Of a stretch of DNA of 5,268 bases, positions 1-5,268 are shown one piece after another; position 1 is the stretch's first letter, and every line of letters begins with the position of its first letter. A program made the translations under genes and the position numbers. The DNA is from Anaerolineae bacterium (GTDB lineage Bacteria > Chloroflexota > Anaerolineae > E26-bin7): NCBI GenBank assembly GCA_029933115.1, contig JAOZOT010000263.1, forward strand, positions 1-5,268. The letters run 5' to 3'. A model generated the notes under the pieces. It made no database searches, had not been told where the DNA came from, and saw nothing but the letters and a program-made list of their open reading frames with translations.

Positions 1-75
1 CCGGCCAGGTGTAATCTGGGAACGAATTTACGGGGGGCTGTATTAGTACTACAACCGTAGTTAACCAAACAAGCA

Positions 76-130
76 CTGAGCCTGTCGAAGAGTGCGGTCT
101 TTAAGGGATGACATCCTTCGACAGGCTCAG
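76..130. repeat. 15-bp perfect inverted repeat downstream of the operon
   Basis: The left arm CTGAGCCTGTCGAAG (76-90) is the exact reverse complement of the right arm CTTCGACAGGCTCAG (116-130), with a 25-base loop. A shorter stem, GCACT (73-77) with AGTGC (91-95), is nested around the left arm. GGATGAC occurs twice (106-112 and 130-136). The element starts 34 bases after the last stop codon of the operon. This motif type recurs as an intergenic dispersed repeat in many bacterial genomes. In the operon transcript it could fold into a stable hairpin that protects the 3' end or aids termination, but no clear U-run follows. Confidence 0.7.
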
Positions 131-137
131 GATGACT

Positions 138-147
138 GCCTCGAGGC
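138..147. repeat. 10-bp perfect palindrome
   Basis: GCCTCGAGGC is self-complementary and lies between the operon's last stop codon and the 15-bp inverted repeat. It may be part of the same 3' structured region. A chance origin is also possible. Confidence 0.35.
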
Positions 148-163
148 GAAAACAGGCTCCTCC

Positions 164-2206
164 TTAAAAGCGGATGGTCACCAGTCCCACAGCATAAAGT
201 TTGGGAACGGACAGGGAAAGCAGGCCATCTTGCAGGTCGTATTCCAACGGGCCATCGCTGCCTTCGGGATCCGTCCAGCGCACCTCATACACCGTCTGAC
301 CTTCCGGCCAGCGCAACTCAAAGTTCAGGTCGCTCACCGGCTCGCGCCCAAAGTTGACCAAAGTCAAGGTCATCAACCTCCGTCCGCCGCGCACCTCGAC
401 CATTACCTCCGGCGGGGCATTGGTATCCAAAGAGGGCAACCCGTCCAGGGCCCCAAGCAGTTGGCGGCGACCGGCTTTGTCAGCCACGGTCTCGATGATC
501 ACCGCCGGCACACCGTCCAGAGCATTGGTCTGGCGAGGCCGGCCCCATTCGTCAGCCCAGCCGGCGTCGCCGGTGAGGACGATGCGTCCACCATTGTCCA
601 CAAAATCACGGACCAGCGCCGCCTGGCTGTCGCTCAGGCACTCCACCCCGGCCAGGACCAGCCAGCGGTAGGGACGCAGGTGGTCGAGGGTCAGGCCGGT
701 GTCCACCACGATGTCGAAGGGCACGTGCGCCGAGAACAGAGTCGAAGCCACAGCCCGATATTCCTTGAGAAAGCCATCGTCTTCCACTTTGTAGGGTTCC
801 CCGCCCCCCTGGTCAACCAGGTCACGGTTGCGGCCAGAGTAGAGCAAGGCCACCTGAGCCAGCGATTCAAGGTCAAAGATCTCCGCCTCGTGGGCTGCCA
901 TCCACCCGAAGATCTGCCGCCGGTAATCCTGCCCCACGCTATCAGCCATGCCCGGGCCCCGGGTCTCGTAGTAGTTGGCTCCTTGGCTGGCGATGACCCC
1001 AGCCAGACGGATGGCGTCATCGGGCTGATAGCCATAGGTGAGGATCCACGACGGCTTGCCTCGGTCAGCCCCACGCGCAAACTTGACCATGGTGGCGAAA
1101 GCCTGCCACTGCTCCAGCGAGGCTTGCTCCATGCCCGTCTCCCCCCGGTCCATGCGGTCGCCGATGGTGCCAATTTCGTGGCCGGTGGCTACATCGGACA
1201 GAGGAGCATAAATAGTAGGGTCGTTGCCGTAGGTGGTGGCGCCGCTGCCGTCGGCACTCCAATTCTCCTCAAAGAAGACCGCCTTGGGGTTGACAGCCTT
1301 CATCTCGTCTTTGACCGCCAGCAGAAAGTGGCGCAGGTCTTCGTGCCGCCACACTATCCATTTGCGCCAGGCTTCGTCGTCCCAATCCTCGGCCGGCGGC
1401 AACTCGAGGCCGTAGGCCGCCTGAAAGGCTTCAGCACTGAAAGGATCGTGAGAGGGCCACAACCCTTCGTGCCCGCCGATACTCTCTGGCAGATAGGTCA
1501 CGTCAATCCACAGGCCGTCAACACCGCTGGTCATCACCTCTCGCACCCGGCTCAGGTAGAAATCCCGGTAACCAGAACGAGGAGCCATCCACACATCAAT
1601 TTCCCCTTCTTCCAGCCAATGTTCCTGCTCAGAACTGATGTCGCTGAAAGCCAGGGGGTCGCCTTCCAAAGAGACCTGCACCCAGTCGGGGTGAGCACCG
1701 GCCGGATTGCGCCCGGCGGTGGCCCCTTCTTCGGCGATCTGCTCCAGGCTGGTCAGGTATAGCACCACCTTCATCCCTCGCCGGTGGGCGCCCTCCGTCA
1801 CTCGCCGGATGAGGTCACGGTTAGCAGCGAACTCGGCGTCGTCAGCCCAGGCGCTATAAAAGGAGCCCAGAGGGCAGTCGGCCAGCACCACACTGACGTG
1901 CTGAGCGGCCAGGGCATCCAGCCTGGCTTCGTAAGTGCCCTCCTCGCCTGGCTCAAAGTAAGCCCCGGCGATGCGCGCCCGCCGCGCCCATTGCGGATAG
2001 GGGCGCGGCACCTCCAAGCGCAGAGGCAGAGTGTCCAAAAAGGTCGGGGAGGGGGTAGGAACAGGCGTAGCTACAGGCTGAGGAGCAGTGGGGGACGGTT
2101 CGGCAGGAGTGGGGATAGCCGGGGCAGGCGTCTCCTCAGGAGCGCAAGCGAGCAAGGTAAGCAAGGCTATGAACGCGAAAAGGCGAAAGGCGAAATGCAG
2201 GTTCAC
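164..2206 (-). CDS. Lipoprotein with glycoside-hydrolase-like TIM barrel and beta-galactosidase-trimerisation-like domain
   Basis: From the GTG at 2206 the product has 680 residues. A hydrophobic signal (3-19) ends in the lipobox LLAC with Cys21, so the mature protein should be lipid-anchored outside the membrane. A Pro/Thr/Ala-rich tether spans about 22-57. Residues about 75-445 look like a (beta/alpha)8 barrel of the hypothetical glycosyl hydrolase (GHL6-like) or GH42-like class: GAYFEPG, then HRRGMKVVLYL, then DGLWIDV (230-236) with candidate catalytic Asp235, then FFEEN (311-315) with candidate Glu313/Glu314, then GHEIGT. Residues about 447-577 resemble the beta-galactosidase trimerisation (GATase-like) fold, with FVDNGGRIVLTGD at 535-547. 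The end, about 600-680, is a beta-sandwich. The family and catalytic residues are inferred, and the substrate is unknown. An upstream TTG at 2215 is possible, but the GTG forms a GTGA overlap with the preceding stop. It is the last gene of the operon. Confidence 0.8.
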   Translation of the reverse strand: MNLHFAFRLFAFIALLTLLACAPEETPAPAIPTPAEPSPTAPQPVATPVPTPSPTFLDTLPLRLEVPRPYPQWARRARIAGAYFEPGEEGTYEARLDALAAQHVSVVLADCPLGSFYSAWADDAEFAANRDLIRRVTEGAHRRGMKVVLYLTSLEQIAEEGATAGRNPAGAHPDWVQVSLEGDPLAFSDISSEQEHWLEEGEIDVWMAPRSGYRDFYLSRVREVMTSGVDGLWIDVTYLPESIGGHEGLWPSHDPFSAEAFQAAYGLELPPAEDWDDEAWRKWIVWRHEDLRHFLLAVKDEMKAVNPKAVFFEENWSADGSGATTYGNDPTIYAPLSDVATGHEIGTIGDRMDRGETGMEQASLEQWQAFATMVKFARGADRGKPSWILTYGYQPDDAIRLAGVIASQGANYYETRGPGMADSVGQDYRRQIFGWMAAHEAEIFDLESLAQVALLYSGRNRDLVDQGGGEPYKVEDDGFLKEYRAVASTLFSAHVPFDIVVDTGLTLDHLRPYRWLVLAGVECLSDSQAALVRDFVDNGGRIVLTGDAGWADEWGRPRQTNALDGVPAVIIETVADKAGRRQLLGALDGLPSLDTNAPPEVMVEVRGGRRLMTLTLVNFGREPVSDLNFELRWPEGQTVYEVRWTDPEGSDGPLEYDLQDGLLSLSVPKLYAVGLVTIRF
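2203..2206 (-). promoter_or_regulatory. GTGA stop-start overlap (translational coupling)
   Basis: On the minus strand the GTG start of the lipoprotein gene and the TGA stop of the propeller gene share bases within GTGA. No good Shine-Dalgarno sequence lies just upstream (CCGCGTTGGTCACC), so the downstream gene is probably translated by ribosomes finishing the propeller gene. Confidence 0.6.
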
Positions 2207-3273
2207 GGTGACCAACGCGGTTCTATATCTTCACCGTCGCTGTCAGTCAGCAACGTCACTGTTCCATCGGCAACGGTCAACACCTGGAGGCCCCACGTGC
2301 CATTGATGAGAACTTGGAAAGCAATGCGACTGCCGTCGGGAGACCAGACAGGCTGTTGTTTATCGGCCGCGTCGTTGGTCAACTGCTGACGGTCGGAACC
2401 ATCCACCTTGATGGTGAAGATGTCTCCGCCGTGACCACGTGGATCCGTGGTGGCTACGAAGGCGATGCGGTTTCCATCAGGAGACCAGGCGGGATCAGCC
2501 TCATAAAGTTCGTCGTCGGTCAGCCGGGTCAGCCCCGTGCCATCGCGGTTGATGATGTATATGTCACCCTCCCGTCGGTCGCGGTCGGAGACGAACACCA
2601 GCCGGTTGCCGTCTGGTGACCACGACGGCTGATCCTCGCGCTCTGGAGAGGGGGCAACGATGCTCCCCTGGGAACCATCATACCTCATCACGAAAAGGTC
2701 CAGGTTGCCACCCACGGATCGGCTGACGGCCACATAGCGCCCATCTACAGTCCAGGCGTAGTTCAGCCCGTCGGCGGGCAAGCCCGAAAGGGGCGTGCGC
2801 TCCCGACCCTCGGCGTTCATCGTGTACACCACAGGCTGACCCTGAGGCCACGTCATGAAAGCCAACCATCCGGCCCGCGTCCAGCCCAGCACTTTGGCCC
2901 CGTTGGCCTCGTCGGTCAATTGCTGCAAATCGCTGCCGTCGCTGTTTATCACATAAACTTGGGGCTGTCCATCGCGGTCGGAGACGAAGGCGATTCTTTC
3001 GCCAAAAGGCGAAGGTGGTCGCCCCGGCGTAGGACGCTGAACCACGTTGGGGCGCGACTCGCTCCCGCCCGGGTGGGGAGTGGGGGTGGGGCCGGGCGTG
3101 TTGGTGGGGGTAGGCGTCGGGGTGCTGGTCGGTCCGCCCACCCGATAGCCCCAGGCCGATTGGCCGGCTGCCACCCGCATGCGCACCACACCCCAGGCGA
3201 ATATGATAACCAGAATCACAAAGCCAACCACAATGGCCGTTGTCATCTTTTTGCCGCGCTGTTCTTCCATCAT
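2203..3273 (-). CDS. Membrane-anchored TolB-like six-bladed beta-propeller (PD40/WD40-like repeats)
   Basis: The product is about 356 residues from the ATG at 3273. A short basic N-terminus (EEQRGKK) precedes one hydrophobic segment at about 11-30 (IVVGFVILVIIFAWGVV), best read as a signal anchor with the rest outside the membrane. A Thr/Pro-rich spacer (about 49-70) follows. From about residue 91 to the end there are six repeats of roughly 40-47 residues. Each has an IAF-type strand, a D(I/L)(Y/F)-type strand, a DGS/DGT turn, a LT strand and, in the later blades, the WSPDG motif. This is the TolB/PD40 propeller pattern. Such domains usually bind proteins or ligands and are not catalytic, so a scaffold or sensor role is an inference. 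The open frame continues upstream to an ATG at 3348, but that would overlap the preceding gene. An AGGTGG ribosome binding site favours 3273, or possibly 3279. The stop overlaps the start of the next gene. It is not TolB itself: there is no TolB N-terminal domain and no Tol-Pal neighbour. Confidence 0.85.
   Translation of the reverse strand: MMEEQRGKKMTTAIVVGFVILVIIFAWGVVRMRVAAGQSAWGYRVGGPTSTPTPTPTNTPGPTPTPHPGGSESRPNVVQRPTPGRPPSPFGERIAFVSDRDGQPQVYVINSDGSDLQQLTDEANGAKVLGWTRAGWLAFMTWPQGQPVVYTMNAEGRERTPLSGLPADGLNYAWTVDGRYVAVSRSVGGNLDLFVMRYDGSQGSIVAPSPEREDQPSWSPDGNRLVFVSDRDRREGDIYIINRDGTGLTRLTDDELYEADPAWSPDGNRIAFVATTDPRGHGGDIFTIKVDGSDRQQLTNDAADKQQPVWSPDGSRIAFQVLINGTWGLQVLTVADGTVTLLTDSDGEDIEPRWSP
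2206..3003 (-). repeat. Six tandem propeller-blade repeats within the TolB-like gene
   Basis: The encoded protein repeats the consensus (N/S)RIAF...D(I/L)Y.(I/M)..DG(S/T)...LT......P.WSPDG about every 40-47 residues. The last three WSPDG/WSP elements are the clearest; blades one to three are more diverged (GWTRAG, AWTVDG, SWSPDG). The repetition is at protein level; no near-identical DNA repeats were noticed. Confidence 0.75.
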
Positions 3274-3282
3274 TTGCATAAC

Positions 3283-3288
3283 CCACCT
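3283..3288 (-). promoter_or_regulatory. Ribosome binding site deciding the propeller gene start
   Basis: The minus strand carries AGGTGG in the gap between the first and second genes. In-frame ATGs lie 3 bases (3279), 9 bases (3273) and 12 bases (3270) downstream. The one at 3273 has the most usual spacing. The farther upstream ATG at 3348 lies inside the end of the previous gene. Confidence 0.6.
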
Positions 3289-3319
3289 GATCTCAGTAGC
3301 TCCAAAATTTGGGCATGGT

Positions 3320-5206
3320 TCACCAACCTGCGGGAGATTCCAGCCCAAGGCGCACTTCCTTGTCCATACCCTTCAGAACGTACTGGGTGTAGCCTTCGCC
3401 AGACTGGATGCTGATGATTTGCGCGTTGGTCACCCGCCTCAGGTCCAACTTGCGCCCGTCGTTGAGGCGGACAAGCAAGTACGTGGGATGCTTCGAAAAC
3501 CGGACTGTGAGCTCGTCGTCGCCAAAAGTATAGCTAGCCTCGGTGTCGAAATAGTTCACGAATTCTTTGTAAGAATCCCTGGTGGTCATCCAGCGCAGCC
3601 AGGGATAGTTTTCCCGGCTCCAACTCAACAGACGATCCAACTGGTCGAACATGCCGTCGTTGGGATCGGACGGGTCACCCCGCCAGGGTGCGTTGTAAGG
3701 GTTGCGCGGATCGGTCTCGAAGGGGTAGTTGGCTTTGGTGTTGAAAATGTCGTCGGGGTGGACAAAGTGAGTCCACACACCCAACATGTTCAACTCTGAG
3801 ACAACCAGCATCCGCACGTATGGCTCGTCGAAGTACCCATCGGTCCAGCGGGGGATAGAGTAGAGGTTCTCGTTCCACGGCTCGGGTCCGAACTCCCGGT
3901 TGCCACCTTCCTCAAAGCTGCCCGAAGACATGCCCCCCACGACCTTGATGGAAGGGAAGGCCTGGTGCAAGGCCGCCAGACCGGCGGCGTCGTACAGGTT
4001 ATTGGGAGCCACGTAGGAGAAAGGCAGCGGCCCCAGGTCGTCCTCCTGCCAACGCTGTTTGGCCGCCTCCAGAGCAGCGACCATGTTGTCGGTGTTGCCC
4101 TTCCACCAATCCAGACGCAGGGACTGGTGATCGTAGCCATGCAGAGCCAGCTCATGGTCTCCCTGGGCCACCTGATGGCCCATGTAGATGCAGAAGGGCA
4201 CCTCTTGCCCATTCACCTCGATCTTGGCGTGCACCCATTCATTAAAGTCCCAGGGCGGTTCGATGCGGCCATTGTAGTTGAAAGGGATGATCCACAAGTA
4301 ATGCAGGCCGTACTTGCGGGCCAGGTACATCATGTCTGGGAACCACACCTTATAGTAAAAATCAACCACCGAGAGGTCATATTCGCTGGCCACCGGCTCA
4401 ATCTTGCGGGTGGACGGAGGCGCGGGAAAGTCGTCAATGTGAAACAGGCCGACATTCACCACAGTCATCACGGCTTCGCGGTGGGCATCCATCACCGATT
4501 GCACGGCAAAGCCACGGAACTCTTTGGAAGCCATCAGGTCGTTATTCCAGTAGATGACACGCCCCTGGCCGAACTTGTGACGCCACAGGATGGGATATTG
4601 GTCGTCACCCGAAGTGGCCAGCACTTCGACGCCGTCCAACGTCAGCACGTCCAAGGCGCTGAACTCGCCGATGTGCTGGGCCTCTACAGTAAGACCCTTC
4701 AGACCAGGAGCCAGGTCGCCGACGAAATGTATTCCAGAACTGACCGAGATATAGTCTGGCTCCCGCCGGTTGTAGATGCCAAATACTTCCCGCAGCACAG
4801 GGTGCCAGGCCCGGACCAGGACGGCCAGCCCCCCGCCGTCGGCCACGTACTCCTTGACTTTGAGCGCCTCTCGCCCGCTGAAGCGCCAGATGCTTTCGGT
4901 GGCCACCGCTATGGCCGAGTATCGGCTCAGGTTGCTGAAGCGCACGGTCCGCCCCATGTCCATATCGTCGTGGGCGATCTTGGCGTAATCCAGAGCCTTG
5001 ACTATCTGCGGATATAGCTTCTGGCTCAAAACGTCGGTGCTGTCGTAAACCAGGAGCACTCTTTGAGCGCGGGTTGCAGCGTCTCTGGATGAATCGGCCC
5101 GCGCCTCCCCACCAGGGAGCACACTCCAGGCCAATACAAACGCCAGAAGCAAAACCCTAACCACTATCAATGTCACTCCTCGTCGGTCAGTGTGGTTATT
5201 GCTCAT
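3320..5206 (-). CDS. Secreted DUF2194-like protein with NodB-like polysaccharide deacetylase domain
   Basis: The 628-residue product is probably an exported carbohydrate de-N-acetylase or relative. It starts with a signal peptide: charged DRR at 7-9, a hydrophobic core at about 11-30, and a likely signal peptidase I site after ARA at 35-37. Residues about 48-235 form a flavodoxin/GATase-like alpha/beta domain (LLVYDS at 51-56, YVADGGGLAVL at 120-130). Residues about 250-550 resemble the NodB/polysaccharide deacetylase fold. HIDDF (256-260) supplies the Asp pair, HGYDH (356-360) the two metal-binding histidines, APNN (400-403) resembles the third motif, and HFVHPDD (480-486) adds a C-terminal histidine. 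The tail, about 555-625, is beta-rich. The layout resembles DUF2194, a family seen in some Pel-type exopolysaccharide loci; that assignment is from memory of the family. The ATG start has a strong ribosome binding site and gives a complete signal peptide. It is first in the visible operon. Substrate is unknown, and activity is inferred from motifs only. Confidence 0.8.
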   Translation of the reverse strand: MSNNHTDRRGVTLIVVRVLLLAFVLAWSVLPGGEARADSSRDAATRAQRVLLVYDSTDVLSQKLYPQIVKALDYAKIAHDDMDMGRTVRFSNLSRYSAIAVATESIWRFSGREALKVKEYVADGGGLAVLVRAWHPVLREVFGIYNRREPDYISVSSGIHFVGDLAPGLKGLTVEAQHIGEFSALDVLTLDGVEVLATSGDDQYPILWRHKFGQGRVIYWNNDLMASKEFRGFAVQSVMDAHREAVMTVVNVGLFHIDDFPAPPSTRKIEPVASEYDLSVVDFYYKVWFPDMMYLARKYGLHYLWIIPFNYNGRIEPPWDFNEWVHAKIEVNGQEVPFCIYMGHQVAQGDHELALHGYDHQSLRLDWWKGNTDNMVAALEAAKQRWQEDDLGPLPFSYVAPNNLYDAAGLAALHQAFPSIKVVGGMSSGSFEEGGNREFGPEPWNENLYSIPRWTDGYFDEPYVRMLVVSELNMLGVWTHFVHPDDIFNTKANYPFETDPRNPYNAPWRGDPSDPNDGMFDQLDRLLSWSRENYPWLRWMTTRDSYKEFVNYFDTEASYTFGDDELTVRFSKHPTYLLVRLNDGRKLDLRRVTNAQIISIQSGEGYTQYVLKGMDKEVRLGLESPAGW

Positions 5207-5210
5207 GCTT

Positions 5211-5217
5211 TCCTCTC
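5211..5217 (-). promoter_or_regulatory. Ribosome binding site of the DUF2194-like gene
   Basis: The minus strand reads GAGAGGA, then AAGC, then ATG. This close Shine-Dalgarno match sits four bases before the start codon at 5206 and supports that start. Confidence 0.7.
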
Positions 5218-5268
5218 AAGATTGTCTCTGACGGTAGCTCTGCACTCAATCGTGGTTGGGCAGGCTGC

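Larger units (their letters stand above)
1..163. other. Non-coding region at the operon's 3' end
   Basis: No recognisable gene was found. The plus strand has short open frames from the window edge (to a TAG at 58-60 in frame 1, and a TAG at 44-46 in frame 2) whose translations match no family I know. A small imperfect hairpin is present, with ACTAC (48-52) pairing GTAGT (57-61) and TTA/TAA outside it. The 15-bp inverted repeat and the 10-bp palindrome occupy the right part. Confidence 0.5.

Noticed and set aside
76..130. Intrinsic terminator for the operon
   Set aside because: The stem is strong, but the loop is long (25 bases) and the minus-strand transcript has no U-run directly after it, only a short U-containing stretch. 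Kept as a repeat.
92..1762. Long plus-strand open frame (556 codons) antisense to the lipoprotein gene
   Set aside because: Its translation has no recognisable domain, is rich in His/Gln/Arg/Pro as expected from an antisense GC-rich frame, and starts inside the inverted repeat. The minus-strand frame has a lipobox, a barrel and coherent domains.
2203..3003. Tandem propeller repeats as a CRISPR-like or satellite array
   Set aside because: The periodicity is in the protein (WSPDG blades). The DNA units are diverged, in frame and coding.
3302..3312. Short palindrome CCAAAATTTGG as an operator between the first two genes
   Set aside because: It has only five-base arms around a single central base and sits inside a 46-base intra-operon gap with no promoter. 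Chance is the simpler explanation.
3965..5017. Plus-strand open frame (350 codons) antisense to the DUF2194-like gene
   Set aside because: It is a shadow of the real minus-strand gene. It shows no motifs, and its composition is typical of an antisense frame.
5221..5249. Possible sigma70 promoter: TTGAGT (5249-5244), 17-base spacer, GACAAT (5226-5221)
   Set aside because: Each box matches only 4 of 6 consensus bases. The implied transcription start (about 5214) would cut into the ribosome binding site at 5211-5217, so it could not serve the gene.

Overview
The window looks like part of a bacterial chromosome of moderately high GC (roughly 60% by eye). It holds three genes, all on the minus strand, packed head to tail as one apparent operon and read from right to left. 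All three products carry an export or membrane-anchoring signal. Two have long Thr/Pro-rich spacers just after the anchor, and one is a WSPDG-repeat (PD40) propeller. That combination is common in Chloroflexota, especially Anaerolineae-like lineages. The taxonomic guess rests on protein style only, not on a marker gene.

In transcription order: (1) 5206-3320 is a secreted 628-residue protein with an N-terminal flavodoxin/glutamine-amidotransferase-like domain, then a NodB-like polysaccharide deacetylase-type domain (HIDD, HGYDH and HPDD motifs), then a beta-rich tail. It most resembles the DUF2194 type. (2) 3273-2203 is a membrane-anchored TolB-like six-bladed beta-propeller. Its start is best placed downstream of a good ribosome binding site, not at the first ATG of the open frame. 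(3) 2206-164 is a lipoprotein with a glycoside-hydrolase-like TIM barrel, followed by a domain resembling the beta-galactosidase trimerisation fold and a C-terminal beta-sandwich. Genes 2 and 3 overlap by four bases (GTGA), and genes 1 and 2 are about 46 bases apart, so the three are probably co-expressed.

Taken together, the operon looks like an envelope or exopolysaccharide-processing module: a candidate deacetylase, a candidate glycosidase and a propeller scaffold or sensor, all outside the cytoplasmic membrane. DUF2194-type proteins occur in some Gram-positive Pel-like exopolysaccharide loci. Whether this operon belongs to such a pathway cannot be decided here, because no glycosyltransferase or transporter lies in the window.

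The left 163 bases are non-coding. They hold a 15-bp inverted repeat of a dispersed-repeat type, a 10-bp palindrome and a small imperfect hairpin. No RNA gene, CRISPR array or insertion sequence was found. The right 62 bases hold only the ribosome binding site of gene 1 and no convincing promoter, so the operon may begin outside the window.
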